Part shown: one piece after another, positions 12,562-24,751 of the stretch
How the letters are laid out: each line of letters begins with the position of its first letter
Numbering within the stretch: the first letter of the stretch is position 1
Assembly: GCA_947561585.1 (NCBI GenBank)
Contig: CANNZV010001174.1
Coordinates: forward strand, 124,001-188,000
Origin: Caprella mutica
Lineage: Eukaryota > Arthropoda > Malacostraca > Amphipoda > Caprellidae
Reading direction: 5' to 3'
DNA: 64,000 nucleotides
Made by a program: the position numbers and the translations under genes
The notes under the pieces: generated by a model
Seen by the model: the letters and a program-made list of their open reading frames with translations, nothing else
The model's database searches: none
Told to the model about the DNA's origin: nothing

Positions 12562-12677
12562 AAGTAGACTATGCAGAAAAGTGAATTTTAATTAAATTCA
12601 TTAAAAGTAACCTAATTATAACTGGTAATAAATTAGTATTGATGTTGACTCGATATTTTTAACAGGAAGTACACTAG
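12562..12677 (+). mobile_element. Helitron-like 3' end, truncated
   Basis: Carries the internal sequence ctggtaataaattagtattg and ends in acactag followed by T, matching the better copy at 17925-18196. The terminal hairpin has decayed. Confidence 0.4.
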
Positions 12678-13018
12678 TGAAATAAATTTCTACGACAAAA
12701 CAAAAACAAAAAAAATATATATAAAAAAATACATTAAATATATGGTAAATAAGTATTACATTTATTTCAGTTAAAGTTTACAGCATTTCTCAACATAATA
12801 ATTACGTGTTTAGTTATTTTTGTATCATTTTGATGTTATTTCCCACCAAGGCTGTGACAAATAAGAATAACACCAGTGATCTATTTGCCTTGATCTTATG
12901 TGTGTGTAGTTGATAAATAAGCTGTTAGTGGCTGTAGTGTATCATCATATTACTATTTGGAAATTTAAAAAATATTTTCGAAAAAAATGAAAATAAATAT
13001 ATTTAATTAAAAAAAAAT

Positions 13019-13246
13019 TAGGGTAAGTTACGAGTTATCGGACGGTTCCACATTTTCGATCAAATAAGAACAATCATATAATTTAACCTTTTAACTAGTT
13101 ATTTTTATTTATTTCCATGATACCTGCAATTTTATTTTAAATGGTATCCGTGATACCTGCAGATATCATGGATACCATTTAGAATTACGCATTGAAATAT
13201 TAAATATTAAATACGATCGAAAATGTGGAACTGTCCGATAATTTCA
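13019..13246. repeat. MITE-A copy with central palindrome
   Basis: Left arm: agggtaagttacgagttatc. Right arm: cgaaaatgtggaactgtcc then gataattt. The core contains atggtatccgtgatacctgc and gatatcatggataccatt. Confidence 0.8.
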
Positions 13247-13375
13247 AATATTTTTAATAATAATAAATATTTTAAATAATAATAAATATTTCTAATAATA
13301 ATAAACATTTTAAATAATAATAAATATTTTAAATAATAATAAATATTTTAAATAATAATAAATATTTTAAATACT
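13247..13375. repeat. AT-only tandem repeat, about 19-bp unit
   Basis: Repeated aaataataataaatatttt directly abutting the right arm of the MITE-A copy. Confidence 0.85.
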
Positions 13376-13884
13376 ACCCAAACATACTAATAATGTTTCA
13401 CATTATATCACAAACCAATAATCTTTATCGATATTATCTAATACGGATATAAAGTAAAACCAAAGGATATGTAACCATTAAATACGTATAATAATACTAT
13501 ATACATTATATATAAAGGTAACTTAATTACAGTAACAATTGAAGCGAAACAATTTCCTATTGTTAGCAAAAAGAGCGCATGCGCAATGTACGGCTTTTCC
13601 GTAACGATTTGACTGATGGAACAATTTTGTAATACATAGTAAGTTTTACCGTTAAATTGAATAAAAAATTTAAAACTTATCTTGTTAGTGTATCATGTTA
13701 ATTTTATAAATAAATATAGTATTGAATTTTTTTTAATGGAAGAATAGTCTTTTTAAATAAAAAAATATTGAAAATTAAATGGGAACGAATATAAATTTAA
13801 TTTAATTATCCATTATATAAATTGTTGGGTAGGTTCCATATCTGACAGTTCACCATATACAAATAGTATTACGGTGAAACTCTT

Positions 13885-14050
13885 GGGTTATGAAGTATTG
13901 GTTCCTTCATGACTCAAAAGCGACTTCATATCTCAGGTGCACTAGATAGTTTACTATGGATAAAATCATAGAAAACTGGTCATTGAGGTATAACTATGAC
14001 GCAATTCTTGACGTATATCATTTTCTATAATTTAAACATAGAAAACTACT
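13885..14050. repeat. Dispersed repeat G, left part (source of the 14-15.4 kb array)
   Basis: Begins gggttatgaagtattggttc and continues with ataactatgacgcaattc and catagaaaacta before reaching the tandem array. A second, unexpanded copy with the same order of motifs is at 48664-48900. Confidence 0.7.
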
Positions 14051-15434
14051 TCATAACTCAGGTCCTTCATAACTCAGGTCCTTCATAACTCAGGTCCTTC
14101 ATAACTCAGGTCCTTCATAACTCAGGTCCTTCATAACTCAGGTCCTTCATAACTCAGGTCCTTCATAACTCAGGTCCTTCATAACTCAGGTCCTTCATAA
14201 CTCAGGTCCTTCATAACTCAGGTCCTTCATAACTCAGGTCCTTCATAACTCAGGTCCTTCATAACTCAGGTCCTTCATAACTCAGGTCCTTCATAACTCA
14301 GGTCCTTCATAACTCAGGTCCTTCATAACTCAGGTCCTTCATAACTCAGGTCCTTCATAACTCAGGTCCTTCATAACTCAGGTCCTTCATAACTCAGGTC
14401 CTTCATAACTCAGGTCCTTCATAACTCAGGTCCTTCATAACTCAGGTCCTTCATAACTCAGGTCCTTCATAACTCAGGTCCTTCATAACTCAGGTCCTTC
14501 ATAACTCAGGTCCTTCATAACTCAGGTCCTTCATAACTCAGGTCCTTCATAACTCAGGTCCTTCATAACTCAGGTCCTTCATAACTCAGGTCCTTCATAA
14601 CTCAGGTCCTTCATAACTCAGGTCCTTTATAACTCAGGTCCTTTATAACTCAGGTCCTTTATAACTCAGTACTTTATAACTCAGTACTTTATAACTCAGT
14701 ACTTTATAACTCAGTACTTCATAACTCAGTACTTCATAACTCAGTACTTCATAACTCAGTGCTTCATAACTCAGTACTTCATAACTCAGTACTTCATAAC
14801 TCAGTACTTCATAACTCAGTACTTCATAACTCAGTACTTCATAACTCAGTACTTCATAACTCAGTACTTCATAACTCAGTACTTCATAACTCAGTACTTC
14901 ATAACTCAGTGCTTCATAACTCAGTACTTCATAACTCAGTACTTCATAACTCAGTGCTTCATAACTCAGTACTTCATAACTCAGTACTTCATAACTCAGT
15001 ACTTCATAACTCAGTACTTCATAACTCAGTACTTCATAACTCAGTGCTTCATAACTCAGTACTTCATAACTCAGTACTTCATAACTCAGTACTTCATAAC
15101 TCAGTGCTTCATAACTCAGTACTTCATAACTCAGTGCTTCATAACTCAGTGCTTCATAACTCAGTACTTCATAACTCAGTACTTCATAACTCAGTACTTC
15201 ATAACTCAGTACTTCATAACTCAGTGCTTCATAACTCAGTACTTCATAACTCAGTACTTCATAACTCAGTACTTCATAACTCAGTACTTCATAACTCAGT
15301 ACTTCATAACTCAGTACTTCATAACTCAGTACTTCATAACTCAGTACTTCATAACTCAGTACTTCATAACTCAGTACTTCATAACTCAGTACTTCATAAC
15401 TCAGTGCTTCATAACTCAGTACTTCATAACTCAG
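14049..15434. repeat. Two-phase minisatellite: 16-bp block then 15-bp block
   Basis: About 38 copies of cataactcaggtcctt (16 bp) up to about 14668, then about 51 copies of cataactcagtactt (15 bp) with sporadic gcttc variants. The switch passes through a few tttataactcag units. Because 15 is divisible by three, the second block is open in frame on both strands (275 and 298 codons); these are not called as genes. Confidence 0.97.
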
Positions 15435-15582
15435 GGGCTCTACTGCACCATCACATTGTATGTCCTGCAAGCTTTACGTTAACGTTAATAAATGTTGCTA
15501 ATCCATACACCAACTTTCACTTCATTATTTTCATCAAGCTTTGTTTTACTTTCCATGAAATTAGTGGTGGGGACTGTACCAA

Positions 15583-16210
15583 TAAAAGGGAATTAGAAAC
15601 TAATAAAACCAATAGAAAGGGAATAAAAGAATTGAAAGGAGTAAGAAACAAATAAAACGGATAAAAATGGGTGAAAAAAGTAAAAACTCTTATTCCTTTA
15701 ATCTGTTTTTTATTCCCTTTTTATCCGTTTATTTTGTTTCTTATTCCTTTTTTATTAGTTTCTTTTAAAGAGAATAAGAATGAAGTAAAGGGGAATAAGA
15801 AATAAAAAGGAAACACGGGTTATTTGTTTTTAAAAGGAATAAGCAAGAAATAAAACGAATAAAAAGAGAATAAGAAACAAATAAAACGAATAAAAAGAGA
15901 ATAAGAAAGAAATAAAACGAATAAAAAGAGAATAAGAAACAAATAAAACGAATAAAAAGAGAATAAGAAACAAATAAAACGAATAAAAAGAGTATAAGAA
16001 ACAAATGAAAAGAATAAAAAGAGAATAGAAAAAAAAACAAGAAATGAATAAAAAGGAATAGAAAACAAATAAAACGAATAAAAAGAGAATAAGAAACAAA
16101 TAAAACGAGAATAAGTAACAAATAAAAAGGGAATAGAGAACAAATAAAACGAATAAAAAGGGATAGAAAACAAATAAAAAGAGAATAAGAAAAAAAGAAA
16201 ATGGAATACC
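15583..16210. repeat. Purine-rich minisatellite, about 30-32 bp, irregular
   Basis: Repeated aataaaacgaataaaaag and agaataagaaacaaat modules, almost all purine on the plus strand; the left side near 15690-15760 is a pyrimidine-rich inverted stretch. The region could form triplex DNA. ORFs in it are repeat translations. Confidence 0.85.
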
Positions 16211-16697
16211 ATAAAAAATAGGAAAAGAACATACAAACCATTTTCAAAGTTGAGTAAAGAATACGTTCTACAGTTATTAATCGTCATACATACAAACACA
16301 TTATTTACTTTCATACAATAAATAATGAATGATATTGCAGTAGGAAAAGTAACTTTTATTGATAAAATAACTCAAAGTGAAAGAATAATAATGATATCAC
16401 GCATGTATGCTATTGGAAGAAAATGATATCATTGCGATATAAAACATAGTCTTTTCTTGATTACCTGAGTCAAAGTGACTATGAATTAGGAGTCAATGTG
16501 GAGTAAAGTATTAGGATGAGTCAAATTGACTCACATTCTTGACCCTAATTTGGGACTAACTGATAACTCATATTTTGAGTCAATTTGACTCGTACTTTTT
16601 TTCATTCTATTTTCAAAGTATAAATTGTGTTTTAGAAGTGTTGGTGACATTTCTAGTCCTCATATCTGCTGTACTATCATTGGTAATATTTTTATTA
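16211..16697. other. No gene; short TGAGTCAAATTGACTCA-like palindromes
   Basis: Near 16470-16590 several copies of gagtcaaattgactc-like palindromes occur, which could be a decayed inverted-repeat element. No coding feature is recognised. Confidence 0.4.
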
Positions 16698-16995
16698 CTA
16701 GTGTATTTGCCCGCTAAAAATAACGGGTTTTCAATAGTAATTTATTACCCGTTCTTAGTTTTTTTTTAGTGAATTCAAATAAAATTCCTTTTTCTGCATA
16801 AACTGATACTTTTTTCATAGATAAAAACATTTAAAAATTGAATAAAAACAGGGGAATTTAAATACCAAGTCAATATATTCCCGTGCGTATCATAGTTACA
16901 TTCTTCATTTTTAATACCCGTCGTGTAAAAGCGGACACCAAATAAATAAATAAATAAATAAATAAATAAAAACACGAGGGAAATTATTAGTATAG
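16698..16995 (-). mobile_element. Helitron-like non-autonomous element (minus)
   Basis: Read on the minus strand, it opens near ctatactaataatttccc, contains gtgtccgcttttacacg, and ends with an inverted pair (cccgtta / taacggg type, imperfect here) and then CTAG followed by T. A small hairpin a few bases before CTRR with T after it is the Helitron 3' signature. A mirror-image copy lies at 17925-18196 and another at 19782-20067. Confidence 0.5.
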
Positions 16996-17174
16996 ATTAT
17001 TACAAGATGTTTTTAACCAGCACATTCAATATCATTGGTAGTAATATGAAACTGGCACCATTTAAAGATAAATGATGTCTTTGATAGTTTTCAAAGTTAT
17101 TCAATATCAAATTCTGCTCAAAACTTATGGAATAACCTTGGTGATAAATTATAATGTAAAAAGAATAGAAGTAC

Positions 17175-17225
17175 AGGGTAAGTTCCGATTGATCAGACAG
17201 TTCCACAATTTCAATCCTGTAAGAA
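17175..17225. repeat. MITE-A single arm, degenerate
   Basis: agggtaagttccgattgatc then agacagttccacaatttc is a decayed left arm without a partner. Confidence 0.4.
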
Positions 17226-17889
17226 ATTCGAACCTAGCGAAAATATGTATTACAGGTAATACAAATTTATCTATCATATATTATAATGTGAGTAAGTGAG
17301 TCCCGTGAGTCCGTTACGCTTTCAGTAATTTGATATAAACAAATTCGGTATGCATGATACCACAAACTAAACATCTTATTGTCTTTTATAATTAATTGTT
17401 CCTCTTATTTTCATTGTGTGCTTCAATTTGATTATATTTAGTAAAAGGTGAGACAATTGGAGGTGGGAAATGAAGGTGGGGGATGTTAATTTTGGGGAAG
17501 TGTAATTGGAGGAAGTGAAGGCGGAGGAAGTGTAGATGGGGAAGTAAAGAGGGTGGGGGGAGGAACTGTGGTTCTAAAATATAACTTAGCTTAGAAAAAA
17601 ATAATTTATGGTGCTAAACAAAATACGTTTAACAGACACTCTATCAATAGTACCTCATAATATAAAATAAGACGTGTCAGTCGGTCTGTTCGTCACAAAA
17701 CGGGTTAAACAGACATTCGATCTTAAAGTTGGTGTAAATCGAGTATGTGATGTGACTTAGATAATTAAATACAAAGGATATTATTTTCATAAGCTTGTTA
17801 CTAAACACATTTGTTGCGTTGTATATGCTTTCTGTCCAAATCAGTCATTTTATAATCAGTTCTATTAAAACATTTTTGTTGATTCTCAT

Positions 17890-17917
17890 CCCGTGGAATT
17901 TCCACGGGTCTTGCTAG
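17890..17917 (+). mobile_element. Helitron-like 3' terminus (hairpin + CTAG)
   Basis: The near-perfect hairpin cccgtggaatttccacggg (17890-17908) is followed after five bases by ctag (17914-17917) and T. This fits a Helitron 3' end, of a different family from the copies on either side; the rest of the element was not traced. Confidence 0.4.
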
Positions 17918-17924
17918 TACTAAT

Positions 17925-18196
17925 AATTTCCCTCGTGTGATTATTTATTTATTTGGTGTCCGCTTTTACACGACGGGTATTAAACATGAAGAATGTAACT
18001 ATGATACGCACGGGAATATATTGACTTGATATTCAAATTCTCCTTTTTTTATTCAATTTTTTAATATTTTATTAATAAAATAAATTAGGCTATGCATAAA
18101 ATTTAATTTTAATTGAATTCATTAAAAGTAACCCAATAACTGGTAATAAATTAGTATTGATGATGACCCGTTATTTTTAACGGGAAAGTACACTAG
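17925..18196 (+). mobile_element. Helitron-like non-autonomous element (plus)
   Basis: Starts at aataatttccctcgtg, contains gtgtccgcttttacacgac and ctggtaataaattagtattg, and ends with the perfect-stem hairpin cccgttatttttaacggg (18167-18184), then aaagtacactag and T. The 3' structure fits Helitrons/Helentrons. It is the cleanest of the four related copies. Confidence 0.55.
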
Positions 18197-18280
18197 TACT
18201 AAAATAAGAGCCGTGTCCGTCCATGTGTCACACTTTTATTAAGAAATATAAATTAAAAGGAGAAACAAATCATTTGTGGC

Positions 18281-19140
18281 AGTATCATGACTACGGGCTA
18301 CAATAATATTGACACTAATTATTTAAAAAAAAAATATTTTGGCTTTTGAGAGACAATTTTTCTGTTTAATCAGAATATGTTTAATTGTATATCCATAATA
18401 TATTCTTGCTTTCGATTATAATTTAGATTCAATAACAGGTACTGTACTAGTTTAAAATAACATTAAGTATAAATTATCACAGGCAATTATTAACAAGAAA
18501 ACAAGCAAATTTGTTGACCATATAATATGCGTCATACAAATACAGTGGAACTCCTCTATAGTGATTGTAGAGTCATGAGTAAGAGAACTACCCCGTATAG
18601 TTAACAAATTTTCTTTAGTCTACCATGTATGGACATCAGTTTTTAGAAAACTGATGTCAGACGAAATCAAATTGATTCACTATAGAGGCTACTTCCTTAC
18701 TCAGGACTCTACACATTCACTATAGAGGAGTTCTGCTGCAGGTTATTTTACATTAGGTATATAACGGCATGCAATGAAGCATGCGATGCGGTTGCCAATG
18801 CGTATATTAAACAAAATGGATTGTAATGGTACTAGAGTAACGGGAATACACATTCCTGACCATTCAGTAGGAATCTTGAACTGCATCACCTCTTCACATA
18901 ATTATTATCCCAGATTGAAATCATAATCGTAATCGTGGTGATTATAATCTATCTATACTATAATAATAAGAGATATCATGACTAATGGCTACAATAATAG
19001 GGACACTAATTATTTAAAAAAATTATATTTTGGCTTTTGAGGGACAATTTTTTTGTTTAATCAGAATATGTTTATCCATAATATATTCTTGCTTTAGAAT
19101 GTAATTTAGATTCAATAACAGGTACTGTACTAGTTGTTAA
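18281..19140. repeat. Direct repeat pair of about 165 bp
   Basis: atcatgactacgggctac at about 18286 and atcatgactaatggctac at about 18974 start two similar segments that continue through tattttggcttttgag, tttaatcagaatatg and aggtactgtactag. The spacer contains the CTATAGAGGAGTTC-family MITE. The second copy follows a ctatctatactataataat sequence typical of Helitron 5' ends. Confidence 0.55.
18543..18738. repeat. MITE, CTATAGAGGAGTTC family, best copy
   Basis: Left end cagtggaactcctctatag and right end ctatagaggagttctgctg form terminal inverted repeats that extend inward through gtagagtcatgagtaag / cttactcaggactctac. A second inverted pair, atcagtttttagaaaactgat, marks the centre. No coding capacity. 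The TIR is reminiscent of Tigger/mariner-type elements (inference). Confidence 0.65.
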
Positions 19141-19233
19141 TATAAAGATCATCTACCTAAGACGTTAAATAATTAGACGGAAATATAATCGTAATTTATA
19201 AATTTAATATTGAAATAACGATATTATACGATG

Positions 19234-19441
19234 TAGGGTAAATTACGAATTATCGGTCAGTTTCCCATTTGCATTCATATAAAAAAAACTATATAATAGT
19301 TTATTCAATTTTTATTATTGGTACCATGCTACCTACTGGTATCATGGATACCAATTAAAATAAAAATTAAATAATTGTTATTATATATTTGTCTTATATG
19401 TTCGAAAATATGGAGTAGTCCGATAACTTGGAACTTACCCC
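19234..19441. repeat. MITE-A copy with central palindrome
   Basis: Left arm: agggtaaattacgaattatc. Right arm: gtccgataacttggaactta. The centre is ggtaccatgctacctact followed by ggtatcatggataccaat. Confidence 0.8.
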
Positions 19442-19781
19442 TCTAATTCATAATGAATTTACAAAAAATATATTTTAGATTTTTTTTGATAGCACCTGTT
19501 TACATTTGGGAATAAATTACACGGTAGGAATTAAGGAGGTGATTGGGGAGGTATGGGGAAGTGAACCTCAAGGATGGGGTGTCAGGAGATCACTGAATAC
19601 AATCATTGAATACCACAAATGAATACCTACCACAAATGAATACCTACCACAACTAATTTTAAAGTCACAAAAATAAAATTAGGAAACTAAATTTTAATCT
19701 CGTTTGCAGGTAGCACATTTCATACTTAATATTTTAGCAATAGTTGATAGTATATAATAACTTATTGTGCTTATTATTAAA

Positions 19782-20067
19782 CTAGTGTACTTTTCCGTTA
19801 AAAATAATGGGTCATCATCAATACCAATTTATTACCCATTATTAGGTTACATTTAATGAATTAAATTAAAATTAAATTTTATGCATAGTCTTATTTATTT
19901 AATCAATAAAATATTAAAAAATTTAATAAAAAAAGGAGAATTTAAATATCAATTCAATATATTCCCGTGCGTATCATAGTTACATTCTTCATGTTTAATA
20001 CCCGTCGAGTAAAAGCGGACACTAAATAAATAAATACGTACACGACGGGTATTATTAGGATAGATTT
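19782..20067 (-). mobile_element. Helitron-like non-autonomous element (minus)
   Basis: A minus-oriented relative of 16698-16995: ctagtgtacttttccg at the left, aataccaatttattaccc inside, cgtgcgtatcatagttac and tacccgtcgagtaaaagc toward the right. The 3' hairpin is partly decayed. Confidence 0.5.
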
Positions 20068-20734
20068 TAAATGATGAGCGAGAGAGAACTAGAATGTGTT
20101 TTTTTTATATAAACTTTTCTGATAAAGTTAAGTTAAATAAAAACATTTTGCCAAGCCATAATTCAACAGAATGTTCATAATAATAAATGAATAAAAAACT
20201 TTATATCACGAAACGATATATTGGGGAAGTTTTTCAAATCCCTATTTTTTGTATAAATATTAAACTAGAATTTCATTCACATTTTCGCTCAATCAACTTA
20301 CGCATTTCTTCGCTAGCCCCAAATCAAAATAACTCGGTTAAATGTTTAAGTATGAATAAGCTACACAAAAAGCGTGCTATCCATTTCAGAGTTCACGAGA
20401 CATAACACCCTATTTCGTAACAAATAAAATGACGGAACATCTTCTCTTTCCACCCAAACCTCATCAATCGCTCACCTTTAGACGAAAAATGAACTCAACC
20501 AACATTTCAAAACGACACCGATGAGAGGTACTTAATTGCTTGTTTATCCTTCGTTACGTCATCAGGGGGGTGAACTTACACCGCCTAACCTTTTGAAATT
20601 GGTTGCTGTGACCTCTTTGCAGTTTGATGTCAATTGGATGTCTTGTGCTTAGTGTTAGTAATTCGGCACAGAGTAACTAGGTAACTAAAATGAGTACTTT
20701 AAATTTAGTTACAGACTAGAGGTACAATTTTGAT

Positions 20735-21010
20735 GTTTGGTGCTTAGTACACGGTTAACAATTCGGCTTAGTACATGGTTAACAATTCGGCTTAGAGCAT
20801 GATTAAAAATTTGGCTTAGTACATAATTAAAAAATCGGCTTAGAACATGAATAAAAATTCGGCTTAGAACATGATTAACAATTCGGCTCAGAACATGATT
20901 AACAATTCGGCTCAGAACATGATTAACAATTCGGCTTAGAACATGATTAAAAATTCGGCTAAGTACATGATTAAAAATTCGGCTTAGTACATGATTAACA
21001 ATTCGGCACA
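20735..21010. repeat. Minisatellite, 24-bp unit
   Basis: Units of acatgattaacaattcgg plus cttaga/ctcaga. The flanks share aattcggcacag and tctaggtaactaaaa-type sequence, so the array grew inside a short duplicated context. A minus-strand 112-codon ORF is a repeat translation. Confidence 0.9.
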
Positions 21011-21629
21011 GGGTATCTAGGTAACTAAAATTTAAATAGAGTGACAAGATCCTTCTACCCAGAGAGAAAGTTTGGTGGGGCCATAGAAGATGAAGAGATG
21101 AAACTCATTCAAATTGATTGATTGTGACCTTTAATCATATTTAATCAATTAATCTGAGTATTAAAACTGTTATTTAGAAGGATAAAGGGTGTTACTGAAA
21201 CTAAATCATATTTTAATGAAAGCAATTCACAAAAACTTAAAAAGAAAATTTGAATTGAACATAAGTTGAAATGAGGATAAAATATTTTGTGATTTTTTTA
21301 CCCCATCTTTGCAGTTCAGAGTGTTTTACCTGGGTAAGGGCAAACATGTGTGGCATTCGAGGGTTTAACGTGATCCACCCTAAGAACATCGGTTGATGAA
21401 TAAGGGTTGTGCATAATAACCCACTTTATCAATAAGGTATCGAACTATGTAGTCAAAGGTCGAAGAGAAGTGGGTGAGATTCGAAGAAGGTTGCTGGTGA
21501 CTTTTGTAGGTCAATTTGCTCTACTTAAGGAAGTTTCTAGGTCAGATGACCTGAAGAGACTTAAGTCAATCTACTAAGCTGGAATTTGTGAAATTAATAT
21601 TTTATGATAATATATCAAGTTATATATTT

Positions 21630-21681
21630 TCTTTTCATATATGATCGAAAATGTGGAACCGTCTTATAACTCCGAAATTAC
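21630..21681. repeat. MITE-A single arm
   Basis: atatgatcgaaaatgtgg then aaccgtcttataactcc is a right arm without a partner. Confidence 0.55.
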
Positions 21682-21934
21682 CCAAAGAGAATAAGTTGAG
21701 TATTGTTTTTTAGTTCTGCATAACAATAGATCGTTACAGTTAACCCAGTGAAAACTGTTGACGCAACAAAATGTTACAAAACTCAGAAATATTTGGAAAA
21801 GACGAGTTTAGGTTTTATTGTAAGCAGTGAACATGTTAGGAAATAGTCAACCTGAAAATAGTTAGGAGTTCAACATTGTTCCACTGAAATGGTAAAATTT
21901 AGTTGAAAATAACAACACAGTAAAATTTCTCTCT

Positions 21935-22075
21935 AACGAAATCTTGTATAGTGAATGTAGTGTAATGAGTGAGGAAAGAGCCTCTATAGTGAAAAAATCA
22001 TCATTTATAGTGTGCCATGAATTCCCATTAGTTTTATAAAGCTAATTGCCATTTTATGGAAGACTAAAGAAAAAC
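21935..22075. repeat. CTATAGAGGAGTTC-family remnant
   Basis: gtatagtgaatgtagtgtaatgagtgagg-type sequence and agagcctctatagtg are similar to the arms of the copy at 18.55 kb, but degraded. Confidence 0.4.
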
Positions 22076-22689
22076 ATTGTGATATTCCAGATGAGTATTC
22101 CAAGGGAGAAATTCCCTCTTCCATGGAGGTCAGAGGCAGGTGAGTTCATCTCCAGGGGACAAAATGAAAATAAGAGAAACAATGGAAGTCAATGGATGAA
22201 CTTGACAGAAAGTAGAATGACTTTCACAGCCTTGAATTACAAATAGGAACAATAAGGCAACTAGGAACACTAGGTAGTGTTAAGATATCTCACTTAAATG
22301 GCGAAATGAACAAATTCACCCATTATCACGTAGTTAAAGGTTGGTGGATGCAGTAAAGCTACTCTGCAGCTGCATATGTATGTTATCTACGACTTTTATA
22401 AACTAGATGAATATTAGAAAATATATTACGAATAGTTGAGGAAGAATACTATTGCTTATTTTGATCACAATTTGAGGCAGATTGAAGTTTTCATACAATC
22501 TATACCTATTAAAAACGTACATTGAGGGTGGCCTTATATTGGGACAACAATCTGGATACAGGCAGGTTGCGAGCAACCGTGAACAGGTTAAAAACGTTAG
22601 TAAGATGTGAAAAAGATGGTATAATAATTTTAAAATCATTACAACATATATTGCTGTTAATTTGTAAATCCATTTTCAATTTATTAGGT

Positions 22690-22800
22690 GGTTTAACGTC
22701 TGCTGCGGAACCAAATTCCATATTGCTTCCACAAAATTAAATACAAGATACTCGAAGAAGCAGTAAGAAAAGAAAGTGGCTCCATGAACAAAGTCACCTG
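22690..22800. repeat. Dispersed repeat B, partial copy
   Basis: ggtttaacgtctgctgcgg followed by cgaagaagcagtaagaaaag and gtggctccatgaac matches the first half of the repeats at 9.18 and 11.84 kb. Confidence 0.6.
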
Positions 22801-24104
22801 TTGGTGTATAATTTAATGATCACCTTTGCAACAATAAATTATTAATGAAATAACTGCTTGCTACTATCCCACATGTGAATATTTCAAGACAATGGTATAG
22901 CAATATAAAGGGACGCAATTCCACTAATTATACAGCGCAAGCTAACAATTTGAGAGATGTAGAACAAAATGGATGAAGCTACAAAAGCTAATTAACCTTA
23001 AGATTCCCTTTTTCGAAGCAAGGTCAGAAGGATCCAAGAAACTGACACATCTGCTCCCATTGTTATGGTGGGAAGCGCCACCTAAGATCTCCTATATCGA
23101 ACAGTGACATCGTTTCAAGGGTAGAGATTGTAAAGGTTATTTGAATAAAGGCGGTAAATTTCTATCAATAACTCATTCGATGGAATTAGCAAACCGTGAA
23201 AGATGTCATTCGTTTATTTTTATTAATGTATTTTGATAAAACTTTATTTGCATTTTGGATAATAATAAAAGTTCGGTATAGTTAATCATGCAAATTTTCT
23301 TACAATAAATATAATAGAATAACATGAATTTAGGATAAAATTCGTATTGCAGTGAGGAATATTTGTTCAAAAAATAAATGATTTATAAATAGTTTAGACA
23401 ATGATAATAAATATCCTAGATTTTCAAGTTCCATTTGTAAAAGATATCAAATGATAATACGGCGCAACAGATGAAGCGGGATGTTCCAATTGATGACTAT
23501 TGTTCATTCTTTTCGTAAGGATTAATACCATATTGATGAGACCGGTTTGAAGATGCGTACCGCAAATGCTATTTCTCCTATCTTGAAAAACAACATCAAG
23601 GACAAGATGCAAGGACAAAGTAAGTAGCTGCATTTTTTTCCTGAGCATCTATAGCGCTATGTCCTTCAAACTATTCGAGGACAAACAAATTCGAATATAA
23701 AACATGTACCACTTACGCATTTTTTACCGAAACTATCGAACACATGTACTTATCTATCATGTAAAAAGATATGAAGATGAGATATAAAATTACACACTAC
23801 AAATAAATACGAAGGACAGAACATCTTCCCTAGGTTTATCATTTAAAATAACATGCTTGGTAAATGTATTCTTTTTGCAGAGGAAATACTGCCTTTAGGC
23901 CACATTTACGTCTTCCTACATGTGGTCAGATAACGCTGTATGTATAACAATACACTATAGGAAGCAGGATACACTTAACCGTGATGTAACAATGTAATTA
24001 ACTAACCCTTATGACTTCTAGTCATGGACTGTGATACAGAATGAATTGGTAATGAAACATATTTGCATGGAGAATAGTGATAATTATTAATAGTGAATGG
24101 TATG

Positions 24105-24170
24105 CGAAGAAGTTTTAGGTGATCCGCAAGGTTCAGTACTTGGGCCTCTTTTCTTTAGTATATTCAGTTT
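24105..24170 (+). mobile_element. Non-LTR reverse transcriptase scrap
   Basis: A short plus-strand frame reads GDPQGSVLGPLFFSIF. This fits the strongly conserved RT motif (G-x-PQGS-x-LGP-x-LF) of LINE-type retrotransposons. Nothing on either side extends the domain, so it is a tiny fossil. Confidence 0.5.
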
Positions 24171-24578
24171 ACTAATAATTTAATTTATTTATTAGTAATA
24201 ATATCCATTCGTGAATAAATTTACGTAGATTATTAATATCAAAATCCCATTTTCAACATTAATTAGGAAATAGTTTTCTATTATAGAATGACATCGGATA
24301 AAATTCCTTTCGATTTTTACCTCTAAAAAGCAGTCAAAGCATCCAAGATGCGAGCAGTGTTAGCCTGTATATTTAACTTTTTTTTCTATTCATTGAATGG
24401 GAGAAGTTCGACCTTCTCCAATGACAATCTAGTTTGATTGGCCTAGTTTGTACTTAAAGATCATAAATTATTTTGAACATTATTTATTTGTACGCAAGGA
24501 GTAATTTTTATCCAATATTTTTGAGAATATTGTCAATATTATTTATAAATCTTCCATTGACATGAAATATGTCATCTT

Positions 24579-24751
24579 TAGGGTTGTGACAATAGGCGTT
24601 TAAAATCATAGATCTAAAAATATTATAGGCTGATTTAATTAAAGACTATTTAATCGTTCTAAACCAGCGATATATAGTATTTGATTCCATTTCATTTCGT
24701 CTATGATATTCTTAAGATCTGTGATTTTAAACGCTTATTGTCACAACCCTA
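24579..24751. mobile_element. hAT-type MITE, copy 1
   Basis: Ends tagggttgtgacaata / tattgtcacaaccct+a, with longer inverted arms (gcgtttaaaatcatagatc). The 8-base flanks gtcatctt and gtcatcat look like a target-site duplication with one mismatch. Eight-base duplications and a TAGGG-type terminus are hAT features. No transposase is present. Confidence 0.7.

Noticed and set aside
14643..15655. ORFs of 275 (minus) and 298 (plus) codons with pentapeptide repeats
   Set aside because: By-products of a 15-bp satellite; both strands are open simultaneously.
15765..16314. 160- and 164-codon minus ORFs resembling hydrophobic membrane proteins
   Set aside because: They come from a purine/pyrimidine-skewed tandem repeat; periodic Phe, Leu and Ser is what a poly-pyrimidine strand encodes.
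20187..20405. 72-codon plus ORF between repeats
   Set aside because: No recognisable domain, within AT-rich DNA; the length is expected by chance.
23424..23648. 74-codon minus ORF near 23.5 kb considered as an exon
   Set aside because: No family resemblance and no clear splice partners.
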